Shown: positions 1-6,712, numbered from the stretch's first letter. The stretch is DNA of 9,763 nucleotides from an uncultured Lachnospiraceae bacterium (GCA_902473545.1 CABRSG010000070.1:1-9763); one strand, 5' to 3'. Notes: generated by a model not told the origin, from the sequence alone. Translations and numbers: made by a program.

Positions 1-725
1 ACGCTCGCGGAGCTTCTGGCGTTCCTCGGAAAGACGCGCCTGGATAGCGTTTGTACGCGCCTGCATGAAGGGGTAAGCGTCCAGGATACGTCTGTGCAGC
101 AACGATTTCTGGGAGAGGATCTGACGGATCTCCCGGCTGATCTGCTCGGTACTGTCTTCCGTGCTCGCTTCACCGACGCGGCGTACCATGGAGGTGACGA
201 TGTGGGAGAGCACGTAATCCGTTGCCAGCAATATCAGAAAACAGATGCAGATGGCGTACAGCGCTGTTTTTGGGATACGCGCGAACAGGCGGAAAAGCGC
301 CGGGGCGATCAGCTTTACGATCAGCACGCCGCCGAGGCCGAACAGCACGCAGTTTCCGATCCAGATGCGCCCCTCCAGATTCATCGGGCGTGTGCTGTAA
401 TCCCACCAGCGGGCATGGAAAACCTTTTCCATGTACCAGCTCACGAAATATTCCAGTGCGCTGCAGAAAAAGAAGCTGATGAGGAACGCTTCAAGGTAAC
501 TGCAGTCGCTGCCCGCCGTGAGATGAACGGCCGCTGTGACGAGTACTGCGCCTGCACCGTAAATCGGACAGTAAGGTCCGATAAGGAAGCCGCGGTTGAT
601 GAAGCGGTGGAACTGTATGTATTTTAGTGTGACCTCCATGATCCAGCCGGCGACCGAAAATACCATGAAAAGTAAAATAAAGTAGCAGAATAATTCGATA
701 GACGGAGCGTGTGTCTGTAATTCCA
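1..725 (-). CDS. Partial multi-pass membrane protein, CmpB-like putative ABC-transporter type IV family (3' end outside the window)
   Basis: Reading the minus strand from the ATG at 725-723 gives 241 uninterrupted residues that run off the left edge, so the C-terminus is missing. The start is supported by AAAGGAGA (complement of 732-739) six bases upstream. About five hydrophobic segments are visible, near residues 10-28, 48-70, 77-95, 120-145 and 153-178. The loop RGFLIGPYCPIYG near residues 45-57 and a later WWDYS motif near 107-111 are typical of the family listed as 'putative ABC-transporter type IV' (PF06541), common in Clostridia. After the last membrane segment comes a charged, probably cytoplasmic helix rich in Arg, Glu and Gln. 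No ATPase partner is visible, so a transport role is unproven and the substrate unknown. The gene diverges from the DUF378 gene. I am sure it is a real membrane protein gene, less sure of the family name. Confidence 0.85.
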
Positions 726-855
726 TAAAAATCTCCTTTTTGAAAATTGTAAGTCTTTTACAGTTTACCATAGATTTTCCGGAAAAGCTATACTAACGCG
801 ATGTATAGAAACGGAAATTTCAGGAATACTTTTTATAGAACAGACAGGAGGTGTT
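726..855. promoter_or_regulatory. Divergent promoter region between the CmpB-like gene and the DUF378 gene
   Basis: This 130-base gap holds the 5' ends of two divergent genes and no coding sequence of its own. On the minus strand a candidate extended -10 (TGGTAAACT, with TAAACT as the complement of 762-767) lies 17 bases from a weak -35, TAGCTT (complement of 785-790). On the plus strand TATACT at 789-794 could be a -10, but its -35 match (TTTACC, 764-769, spacer 19) is poor. TATAGA at 804-809 and 834-839 are alternatives without a good -35. The two best candidates overlap, so the divergent promoters may compete. None is a strong match. Confidence 0.3.
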
Positions 856-1077
856 ATGATGGCTAACAGAGGACTCGATTATACAGCGCTTGTAATTTCC
901 GTAATTGGGGCGATCAACTGGGGTCTGATCGGAATTTTCCGGCTGGATCTGGTGAGATGGATTTTCGGGGATATGACCTGGATATCCAGACTGATCTATG
1001 TGCTGGTCGGTCTCAGCGGACTGTATCTTCTGAGCTTTTTCGGAAGAGTCGGCAGCAGCGACGAAGTGCACGCCTAG
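856..1077 (+). CDS. DUF378 family small membrane protein
   Basis: This is a 73-residue protein with two predicted membrane helices, near residues 10-28 and 43-61. The first contains GAINWGLIGIF, the signature of the DUF378 family (PF04070, which includes Bacillus YuzA). The loop between them, with a short charged stretch (RLDLVRWIFGDM), is also typical, and the length fits the family. The function of DUF378 proteins is not known, so none is given here. The ribosome binding site AGGAGG at 846-851 precedes two consecutive ATG codons at 856 and 859. The spacing of 4 to the first and 7 to the second makes the second slightly better, so the true protein may be one residue shorter. A short GC-rich hairpin follows the stop codon. 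Confidence 0.85.
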   Translation: MMANRGLDYTALVISVIGAINWGLIGIFRLDLVRWIFGDMTWISRLIYVLVGLSGLYLLSFFGRVGSSDEVHA

Positions 1078-1096
1078 GGTTCCGGTCGCCGGAGCC
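1078..1096 (+). terminator. GC-rich hairpin after the DUF378 gene, possible weak terminator
   Basis: GGTTCCGG (1078-1085) pairs with CCGGAGCC (1089-1096) in an eight-pair stem with one G-T wobble and a three-base loop, starting directly after the stop codon. No proper T-run follows, only a T-rich patch from about 1105, so termination would be inefficient at best. Some read-through into the GTPase gene is therefore plausible. Confidence 0.35.
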
Positions 1097-1126
1097 TGAC
1101 AGGATTGGTTTTGGCAGATTCACGTA

Positions 1127-1155
1127 TCGACGAACGCCCCTTTCTGTGTTATGAT
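1127..1155 (+). promoter_or_regulatory. Predicted sigma-A promoter of the TetM-like GTPase gene
   Basis: TCGACG (1127-1132) as the -35 is separated by 17 bases from TATGAT (1150-1155) as the -10, which is also preceded by TG at the extended -10 position (1147-1148). Transcription would start near 1162, giving a leader of about 35 bases. The -10 lies inside the left half of a long inverted repeat, so this promoter and the hairpin in the next entry cannot be considered separately. Confidence 0.5.
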
Positions 1156-1188
1156 AAAGAAAATATTATCATAAACGACGGAAAGGGG
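1137..1188 (+). promoter_or_regulatory. Long two-part inverted repeat that contains the ribosome binding site of the GTPase gene
   Basis: The outer arms are CCCCTTTC (1137-1144) and GAAAGGGG (1181-1188), perfect over eight pairs and extendable to eleven with one wobble. The inner arms are TTATGATAA (1149-1157) and TTATCATAA (1166-1174), perfect over nine pairs around an eight-base A/T loop. The right outer arm is the ribosome binding site (GGAAAGGGG, 1180-1188), eight bases before the ATG at 1197. RNA that includes both arms would hide the site. RNA starting at the predicted promoter (near 1162) would lack the left arms and leave it free. The inner palindrome could instead be a repressor operator, since it overlaps the -10 and the predicted start point. 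The inverted repeat is seen directly; its role is inferred. Confidence 0.6.
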
Positions 1189-1196
1189 TATTTTCA

Positions 1197-3014
1197 ATGG
1201 GAAATCCCTCAGAAAATAAATCAGACAGACAAAACGGGCGTCTGTGCCTTGGCATCCTTGCGCATGTGGATGCGGGCAAGACTACCCTGGCGGAGAGCAT
1301 ACTGTACCGGCAGGGCAGCATCCGCACCATGGGCAGGGTAGATCACGGCGACGCCTTTCTGGATACTTACGAGCTGGAGCGGGCGCGCGGCATTACGATT
1401 TTTGCAAAGCAGGCGCTGTTTTCGCTGGGCTACAAGGAGGTGACGCTGCTGGACACGCCGGGACACGTCGATTTTTCGGCGGAGATGGAGCGCACCCTGC
1501 AGGTGTTGGACTACGCGGTGCTGGTGATCAGCGGCGCGGACGGTGTGCAGGGGCATGTGCAGACGCTGTGGCGTCTTTTAAAGCAGTATCAGATTCCCGC
1601 TTTTTTGTTTGTCAACAAAATGGACCAGCCGGGAACTGACCGGGATCGTCTGATGGAGGAACTGAAGAGCCGTCTGGATGAGCGGTGTGTGGATTTTGGC
1701 GAAGCGTGGGAGAAACTGCAGGAAAACCTGGCGGTCTGCGACGAAGCGCTGATGGAGAGTTATCTGGAGGGCAGGGAAATCGATGAGGAGGATATCTGTA
1801 CGCTGATCCGGGAAAGAAACGTGTTTCCATGCTATTTCGGCTCCGCGCTTCGGGGTGAGGGCGTGGCGGAATTTCTGGAAGGGCTTTCCGAATATACCGA
1901 TTATCCGATCTATCCGGAGGAATTCGGAGCGAAGGTTTTTAAAATTTCCAGAGACGCCCAGGGAAACCGCCTGACACATATGAAAATAACGGGTGGAACT
2001 TTGAAGGTGAAAATGCCGCTTGTAACCGGAAAGGATGAAACCGGGAAGATTATGGAAAAGGCAGATCAGATACGGCTGTATTCCGGCGCAGGCTACCAGA
2101 CAGTGAGCGAAGCGGCGGCAGGAAGCGTCTGCGCAGTCACCGGACTGAACCATACGCTGCCCGGTGACGGCCTTGGCTGTCAGAAAAACAGCGGCGAGAC
2201 ATTTCTGGAACCGGTGCTTCAGTATAGGGTGCTGCTTCCGGAGGGCTGCGATGTGCACGGCGCGCTTTTAAAAATGCGCCAGTTGGAGGAGGAAGAGCCG
2301 ACCTTACATATTCTATGGAACGAGTCCGCGCAGGAAATCCATGTGAAGGTTATGGGCGAAATCCAGACGGAAATCTTAAAAAGCATGATTTTGGAGCGCT
2401 TTGGTCTGGACGTTTCGTTCGGCGCCGGAAGCATTGTCTATAAAGAAACGATCTGCGATGCGGTGGAGGGGATCGGTCATTTTGAGCCTCTGCGTCATTA
2501 TGCGGAGGTGCATCTTTTGCTGGAGCCGCTGAAAGCCGGGAGCGGTATGATCTTTGATACCGCCTGCAGCGAGGATGCGCTGGACCGGAACTGGCAGCGT
2601 CTGATCCTCACCAATCTGCAGGAGAAAGCTCATCGGGGCGTTTTGACCGGGGCGGAGATCACGGATATGAAAATTACGCTGTTATCCGGGCGGGCGCACT
2701 TAAAGCACACGGAGGGCGGCGATTTCCGGCAGGCGGTCTACCGGGCGGTGCGCCAGGGATTGATGAACGCAGAAAGCATGCTTTTGGAGCCGGTCTATGA
2801 GTTTCGGCTGGAGGTGCCCACGGACGCGGTGGGACGTGCCATGGCGGATATCACGCGGATGCATGGGACGTTTGAGGGACCCGAAACGCAGGGAGCTGTG
2901 GCGGTGCTGACCGGAAGCGCGCCGGTTGCAGGATTACCAGAAGGAGGTTGTCGCTTACACGAAAGGCTGCGGACGCCTCTTCTGCAGTCTAAAGGGTTAC
3001 GAGCCGTGCCATAA
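1197..3014 (+). CDS. TetM/EF-G-like translational GTPase, N-terminal part of a frameshifted fusion
   Basis: The N-terminus is a translation-factor GTPase domain with all nucleotide motifs: AHVDAGKT (22-29), RGIT in switch I (64-67), DTPGH (86-90), NKMD (140-143) and GSAL (215-218). It is followed by domains resembling EF-G II-V as arranged in TetM-type ribosomal protection proteins, which bind the ribosome and hydrolyse GTP. The domain IV loop reads RAHLKHTEGGDF (499-510), unlike the YSPVSTPADF-type loop I know from TetM, so tetracycline resistance should not be assumed. Family-like sequence stops at about residue 578 (...SAPVA). The last 27 residues do not resemble the family, and the expected continuation (QDYQKEV...) lies one frame over from 2929. 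The start is supported by GGAAAGGGG eight bases upstream. As it stands the product lacks the end of its last domain and the nuclease. Confidence 0.8.
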   Translation: MGNPSENKSDRQNGRLCLGILAHVDAGKTTLAESILYRQGSIRTMGRVDHGDAFLDTYELERARGITIFAKQALFSLGYKEVTLLDTPGHVDFSAEMERTLQVLDYAVLVISGADGVQGHVQTLWRLLKQYQIPAFLFVNKMDQPGTDRDRLMEELKSRLDERCVDFGEAWEKLQENLAVCDEALMESYLEGREIDEEDICTLIRERNVFPCYFGSALRGEGVAEFLEGLSEYTDYPIYPEEFGAKVFKISRDAQGNRLTHMKITGGTLKVKMPLVTGKDETGKIMEKADQIRLYSGAGYQTVSEAAAGSVCAVTGLNHTLPGDGLGCQKNSGETFLEPVLQYRVLLPEGCDVHGALLKMRQLEEEEPTLHILWNESAQEIHVKVMGEIQTEILKSMILERFGLDVSFGAGSIVYKETICDAVEGIGHFEPLRHYAEVHLLLEPLKAGSGMIFDTACSEDALDRNWQRLILTNLQEKAHRGVLTGAEITDMKITLLSGRAHLKHTEGGDFRQAVYRAVRQGLMNAESMLLEPVYEFRLEVPTDAVGRAMADITRMHGTFEGPETQGAVAVLTGSAPVAGLPEGGCRLHERLRTPLLQSKGLRAVP

Positions 3015-3912
3015 CCAGGAGGATGTTATCGCTGCTGTCGGGTACGATCCCGATGCGGATACGGACAACCCCAGCGGCTCGGTGTTCTGCGCGCACGGCG
3101 CAGGCTTTTATGTGCCGTGGGATAAGGTGCCGGACTATATGCACCTGGAGCGGGCTTATCAGCCGAAGCGTCAGCCTGAGAGCGAAGAACGGCAGAACGA
3201 GGGGACGGACTATGCGGCAGCCGGGCGCAAACTACAGTCCTCTCTGGCGATGGATCAGGAGCTGGAGGAGATTTTCACCAGAACCTACGGCACCGGAAAA
3301 GAGGCCCGCAGCGGTTGGGGACGCAGCCGTTTTGCCCCGGCGCGCACGGTGGATTCCGTTAATGCAAAAAGGACGCGCAGGGAGCCGCCAAAAGAAGAGT
3401 ATCTGCTGGTGGACGGTTATAATATCATTTTTGCCTGGGAAGAGCTGCGTGAGCTTGCGCGCATCAATATCGAGAGTGTCCGCGGCAGGCTGATGGATAT
3501 TTTGTGCAATTATCAGGGCTTCCGAAAAAGTACAGTTATTCTGGTGTTTGACGCCTACAAGGTGGAGGGCGGAACCGGCTCTGTGCAGAGGTATCACAAT
3601 ATTTATGTGGTGTATACCAGAGAGGCGGAGACGGCGGACCAGTATATTGAAAAAGCGGTGCATAAGATCAACCCGCAGCACCATGTGACTGTGGCGACAT
3701 CGGACGCGCTGGAGCAGATGATCATCTGGGGCGCGGGGGCTTCCCGTATGTCGGCGGCAGGGCTTTTAGAAGAGATCGATGCGGCGAGCACCGAGATACG
3801 CAGGGATTATCTCGGCGGCCAGAAAAGTACCGGAGAGAAGCTGTTTGATAAGCTGCCGGAGGATCTGGCGAAGCTGATGGAGGATATCCGCCTTGGCAGA
3901 AAAAGTTTGTAA
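2926..3912 (+). CDS. C-terminal part of the TetM-like GTPase joined to a YacP/Rae1-type NYN ribonuclease domain
   Basis: Numbering from the TTG at 2926, residues 2-75 complete the TetM-like C-terminal domain (QDYQKEV, then LFCSLKGYEPCHN) and carry a Cys/His cluster (C15, C20, C28, H29, C55, H57). A charged linker follows (about 76-157) with a short ELEEIFTRTYG motif. Residues 158-300 form an NYN/PIN-like nuclease domain of the YacP family (PF05991). The acidic residues expected in its active site are present: D163 in LLVDGYN, D209 in VFDAYK, E235 and D238 in ETADQYIE, and D260 in ATSD. Bacillus Rae1 (YacP), of this family, cuts mRNA in the ribosomal A site. The TTG has only a weak possible ribosome binding site (GGAAG, 2913-2917), so separate translation is doubtful. 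This was probably once one protein with the upstream GTPase. Confidence 0.8.
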   Translation: MQDYQKEVVAYTKGCGRLFCSLKGYEPCHNQEDVIAAVGYDPDADTDNPSGSVFCAHGAGFYVPWDKVPDYMHLERAYQPKRQPESEERQNEGTDYAAAGRKLQSSLAMDQELEEIFTRTYGTGKEARSGWGRSRFAPARTVDSVNAKRTRREPPKEEYLLVDGYNIIFAWEELRELARINIESVRGRLMDILCNYQGFRKSTVILVFDAYKVEGGTGSVQRYHNIYVVYTREAETADQYIEKAVHKINPQHHVTVATSDALEQMIIWGAGASRMSAAGLLEEIDAASTEIRRDYLGGQKSTGEKLFDKLPEDLAKLMEDIRLGRKSL

Positions 3913-3991
3913 AAGCGGGCAGAAGCGTCCCACGCTGGCGATGCACATTGGAAGCGGTGATTTTCTACATTCAAAAGAAAGGAAGAGGAAT

Positions 3992-4537
3992 ATGAGACAG
4001 GAAATTTTGGAGTACAACAAACAATTTGTGGCAAACAGAGAATACGAAAAATATCATGCAGGGAAATATCCGGAGAAGAAGCTGGCAATTCTGTCCTGCA
4101 TGGATACCCGCCTGACGGAGCTGCTTCCTGCGGCGCTAGGGCTGAAAAACGGCGACGCCAAGATTATCAAAAATGCTGGCGCGGTAGTTACCCATCCGTT
4201 CGGGAGCGTCGTGCGCAGTCTTCTGGTGGCGATCGTCGAGCTTGGTGTGGAGGAGGTTATGGTGATCGGACATACTGACTGCGGCGTGCAGCATATCGAC
4301 GCGGATCTGATCCTCGGACATCTGCAGCAGCGCGGCATTTCCATGGAGCGGATCGAGATGCTCAAATATGCCGGAGTGGACTTTGAAAAGTGGCTGTGCG
4401 GCTTCAATACCATCCGGGAGTCGGTGGAGGACACCGTGCAGACGCTGCGCGAGCATCCGCTGATTCCCAAGGATGTGACGATCACCGGCTATATCATGAA
4501 CACCGAGACAGGAGAGCTGTATCCGGTGGTGGAGTAA
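3992..4537 (+). CDS. Beta-class carbonic anhydrase
   Basis: This 181-residue cytoplasmic enzyme interconverts carbon dioxide and bicarbonate using zinc. The zinc ligands of the beta class are visible: C36 in SCMDTR, then H94 and C97 in GHTDCG. The catalytic Asp/Arg pair is D38/R40. The stretch IIKNAGAVV (58-66) is the other conserved block. The short, compact form resembles Bacillus YtiB. The start at 3992 is chosen because GGAAGAGG (3981-3988) sits just upstream and the protein then begins like its relatives. An in-frame extension upstream to 3893 would overlap the nuclease gene and has no family match. The gap of 79 bases after the nuclease gene holds no clear terminator, only a small hairpin (AGCGT-CCC-ACGCT), so co-transcription is possible. 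No terminator is seen before the spo0A control region. Confidence 0.9.
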   Translation: MRQEILEYNKQFVANREYEKYHAGKYPEKKLAILSCMDTRLTELLPAALGLKNGDAKIIKNAGAVVTHPFGSVVRSLLVAIVELGVEEVMVIGHTDCGVQHIDADLILGHLQQRGISMERIEMLKYAGVDFEKWLCGFNTIRESVEDTVQTLREHPLIPKDVTITGYIMNTETGELYPVVE

Positions 4538-4560
4538 GGAAGGGCTGAAGGGTGGACGTG

Positions 4561-4577
4561 TGACGAAATATGTCGAA
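4561..4577 (+). promoter_or_regulatory. Two tandem Spo0A binding boxes (0A boxes) upstream of spo0A
   Basis: TGACGAA (4561-4567) and TGTCGAA (4571-4577) both match the 0A-box consensus TGNCGAA exactly, in the same orientation and ten bases apart, which is one helical turn. Their centre is about 64 bases upstream of the predicted spo0A transcription start. This position suits self-activation by phosphorylated Spo0A. The sites are seen directly; the autoregulation is inferred from known Spo0A biology. Confidence 0.65.
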
Positions 4578-4596
4578 TGTTTACGATGAAATGTTC

Positions 4597-4626
4597 TTGA
4601 TTATGCGAATCGGATAAAGCTATAAT
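4597..4626 (+). promoter_or_regulatory. Predicted sigma-A promoter of spo0A
   Basis: TTGATT (4597-4602) as the -35 and a perfect TATAAT (4621-4626) as the -10 are separated by 18 bases. Transcription would start near 4633, giving a leader of about 30 bases before the TTG start codon. It is the best sigma-A match in the window. I found no convincing sigma-H promoter alongside it, unlike Bacillus subtilis spo0A. Confidence 0.7.
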
Positions 4627-4662
4627 AGCTGTAATGATTGGAAATAATTGGAGGACAGACTG

Positions 4663-5460
4663 TTGGAAAAATTACATGTTGCAATCGCAGACGACAATGA
4701 GAGAATGGTGCAGCTGCTCGACAGCATTGTCAGCAGCGATAAAGATTTAGAAGTAGTGGGGAGAGCCGGAAACGGCGAGGACCTTGTAAATATTATCCGG
4801 CAGAAGGAACCGGACGTTGTGCTTCTCGACATTATTATGCCAAAGGTGGATGGACTGAGTGTGATGCAGAAAGTCAACCAGGATAACGGGATCAAGAAGC
4901 GCCCGGCGTTTATTGTGATCACGGCGATCGGGCAGGAAAAGATTACTGAGGATGCCTTTGAACTCGGCGCTGATTATTACATATTAAAGCCGTTTGACAA
5001 TGAGATGGTGCTGAACCGGATCAAGCATGTCCGCAAGGAACGCGAGCGTAATTTTGCGGAGGTGCGCAAGGTGAACGCCTACGAGAGCAAGAGCGAGTAC
5101 ATGGAACGCAATCTGGAGACGGACGTCACAAACATCATCCACGAGATCGGCGTTCCGGCGCACATCAAGGGCTATCAATATCTGCGGGATGCAATCATCA
5201 TGTCGGTGAACGATATGGAGATGCTTAATTCCATCACCAAGATTCTGTACCCGATGATCGCGAAGAGGCACCAGACGACGCCGAGCCGCGTGGAGCGCGC
5301 CATCCGTCATGCGATCGAGGTGGCGTGGAGCCGCGGAAAGATGGATACCATTGACGAGCTGTTCGGCTACACGGTGAACGGCGGGAAGGGCAAGCCGACG
5401 AATTCGGAATTTATCGCACTGATCGCCGACAAGGTGCGCCTGGAGTACAAGAACCGCTAG
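4663..5460 (+). CDS. spo0A: Stage 0 sporulation protein A, master response regulator of sporulation
   Basis: The 265-residue product is a two-domain response regulator that, once phosphorylated, binds 0A boxes and starts sporulation. The receiver domain (about 1-125) has the acidic pair D10/D11, phospho-acceptor D56 in LLDIIMP, T87 and K109 in LKPF. The C-terminal DNA-binding domain (about 147-265) has the highly conserved HEIGVPAHIKGY (160-171) and the helix region TTPSRVERAIRHAIEVAWSR (205-224) that contacts the 0A box. Length matches the usual 265-270. The start is a TTG at 4663, eight bases after GGAGG (4650-4654), giving the typical MEKLHVAIADDNERM beginning. A longer TTG start at 4648 would overlap the ribosome binding site. 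The gene that often precedes spo0A in clostridia, spoIVB, is not here. Confidence 0.97.
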   Translation: MEKLHVAIADDNERMVQLLDSIVSSDKDLEVVGRAGNGEDLVNIIRQKEPDVVLLDIIMPKVDGLSVMQKVNQDNGIKKRPAFIVITAIGQEKITEDAFELGADYYILKPFDNEMVLNRIKHVRKERERNFAEVRKVNAYESKSEYMERNLETDVTNIIHEIGVPAHIKGYQYLRDAIIMSVNDMEMLNSITKILYPMIAKRHQTTPSRVERAIRHAIEVAWSRGKMDTIDELFGYTVNGGKGKPTNSEFIALIADKVRLEYKNR

Positions 5461-5493
5461 AAAAGACATACAAAAGAGAATGGAGCTTAAAAT

Positions 5494-6696
5494 ATGGTAG
5501 CAGTTTATTTGTCGCCGCTGTACATGCTCTGGAACATTGTCCAGCTTGTCTGGATCATGCGCTGGATGCAGGCGTGCCACGGGATTTTCCGGACGGTGGC
5601 GGCGCGGACGATTGTGGTACTTGTTTATATGTTTTTTGCAATGAGCCTGCTGGTTGCCTTCTTTCTGCCGGCTTCCAGGCTGCAGCGGGTGATGAAGCTG
5701 ATCAGCAATTATTGGCTCGGCGTGCTGCTTTATATGACGATGACGATCGGTGTGGCGCTGATTCTGCATTTTATCCTGTACCGGATCTCTTTTGGAAAAA
5801 AGGCGCTGCTGTTTTCCAGGGGAGGTTCGGTGATCACCGGGGCAGTCTGTGCGGTGATTGTGATTGCGGTGAGCATTTACGGAATGATAAACGCGCGCAC
5901 GATCCGCATGACGCGCTATGAGGTGACGGTTGACAAGCCCTGTGAGGGACTAAAGCATCCGCTTCGCATTGCGCTGGTGGCGGATCTGCATCTCGGCTAC
6001 AACATCAGCAACGGCAGCATGAAAACGATGGTGGAAAAAATCAATGCCGAAAATCCCGATCTGGTGGTGATCGCCGGGGACATTTTCGACAATCAGTATG
6101 AGGCGCTGGAGGATCCCGAAGAGCTGGCGCAGATCCTCTCAGGGCTTCAGAGCAGATACGGGGTTTACGCCTGCTATGGAAACCATGATATCGAGGAGCC
6201 AATTCTGGCGGGCTTTACATTTGCCTCGAAGGAGAAAAAGCAGAGCGATCCGCGCATGGATGCGCTGCTTAAAAAGGCGGATATAAAGCTTCTGCGGGAT
6301 GAGGGCGTGCTGATTGACGATCTGTTTTACGTGTACGGCAGACCGGACTATGAGCGCCCGGGGCGCGGCATTGAGGTGCGCAAAACGCCTGCGGAGATTA
6401 CAGCGGATATGGACAAATCCAAGCCGATCCTGGTGATTGACCACGAGCCGCGCGAGCTGCAGGAGCTTGCCGACGCAGGCGTGGATCTTGACCTTAGCGG
6501 TCACACCCACGACGGACAGGTATTCCCGGCAAATATCATTACAGACCTTAAGTGGGAAAACTCCTGCGGTGATCTGAAAAAAGACAATATGTACAGTATC
6601 GTCACCTCCGGCATCGGTGTGTTCGGTCCGTTCATGCGGGTGGGGACGAAATCAGAAATCTGCATCATAGATGTAGACTTTGCGAACGGCGTGTAA
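5494..6696 (+). CDS. Membrane-anchored calcineurin-like metallophosphoesterase (YkuE/YaeI-like)
   Basis: This 400-residue protein has four predicted N-terminal membrane helices (about 4-24, 37-58, 73-95, 108-131) followed by a metallophosphoesterase domain from about residue 155. The two-metal site motifs are complete: D164 and H166 in DLHLG, GDIFDN (195-200), GNHD (229-232), H317 in DHEP, and GHTHDG (336-341). Related proteins are often described as phosphohydrolases of lipid or other phosphoesters, but the substrate cannot be read from the sequence. The ATG at 5494 follows GGAG (5482-5485) by eight bases. The gene begins 33 bases after spo0A with no terminator or promoter visible between, so it is probably transcribed with spo0A. 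Its stop codon lies in the loop of the terminator that ends the unit. Confidence 0.9.
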   Translation: MVAVYLSPLYMLWNIVQLVWIMRWMQACHGIFRTVAARTIVVLVYMFFAMSLLVAFFLPASRLQRVMKLISNYWLGVLLYMTMTIGVALILHFILYRISFGKKALLFSRGGSVITGAVCAVIVIAVSIYGMINARTIRMTRYEVTVDKPCEGLKHPLRIALVADLHLGYNISNGSMKTMVEKINAENPDLVVIAGDIFDNQYEALEDPEELAQILSGLQSRYGVYACYGNHDIEEPILAGFTFASKEKKQSDPRMDALLKKADIKLLRDEGVLIDDLFYVYGRPDYERPGRGIEVRKTPAEITADMDKSKPILVIDHEPRELQELADAGVDLDLSGHTHDGQVFPANIITDLKWENSCGDLKKDNMYSIVTSGIGVFGPFMRVGTKSEICIIDVDFANGV

Positions 6697-6712
6697 ATAG
6701 CGCCGTTTTTTT
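6685..6712 (+). terminator. Intrinsic terminator of the spo0A-metallophosphoesterase unit
   Basis: AACGGCG (6685-6691) pairs perfectly with CGCCGTT (6701-6707) around a nine-base loop, and the T-run reaches 6712. The TAA stop of the metallophosphoesterase (6694-6696) lies in the loop, so the stem overlaps the last codons. Confidence 0.9.

Larger units (their letters stand above)
1197..3912 (+). pseudogene. Composite view: GTPase-NYN fusion gene broken by a frameshift near 2925-2930
   Basis: The two reading frames carry consecutive parts of one protein of about 908 residues. The upstream frame matches the family up to SAPVA (ending at 2930), and the downstream frame resumes at QDYQ (from 2929) after a stop codon at 2908-2910 in that frame. 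Aligned with TetM as I recall it (PARCIQEY), four residues are expected between the Pro and the Gln, but only four bases (GTTG, 2925-2928) remain, so eight bases are missing. A loss between short GTTGC repeats would explain this. The nuclease motifs downstream are intact, suggesting a recent lesion, a sequencing or assembly error, or a gene still expressed as two pieces. The break itself is clear from the frames; its cause is inferred. Confidence 0.6.

Noticed and set aside
94..627. Open frame of 177 residues on the plus strand
   Set aside because: It lies opposite the CmpB-like membrane protein, has no family-like motifs and no ribosome binding site; the minus-strand reading has clear membrane helices and a good start.
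2925..3014. Programmed ribosomal frameshifting in the GTPase-nuclease gene
   Set aside because: Eight bases of family sequence seem to be missing at the junction, and I see no slippery site or stimulator there. A deletion or sequence error explains it better.
3925..3937. Hairpin AGCGT-CCC-ACGCT as a terminator after the nuclease gene
   Set aside because: Only five pairs and no T-run follow it.
3893..3991. Longer carbonic anhydrase start
   Set aside because: The extension overlaps the nuclease gene and does not look like the family. The ATG at 3992 has a good ribosome binding site.
4984..5769. Open frame of 261 residues on the minus strand
   Set aside because: It is His/Arg-rich, as expected from the complement of spo0A and the next gene, and shows no domain.
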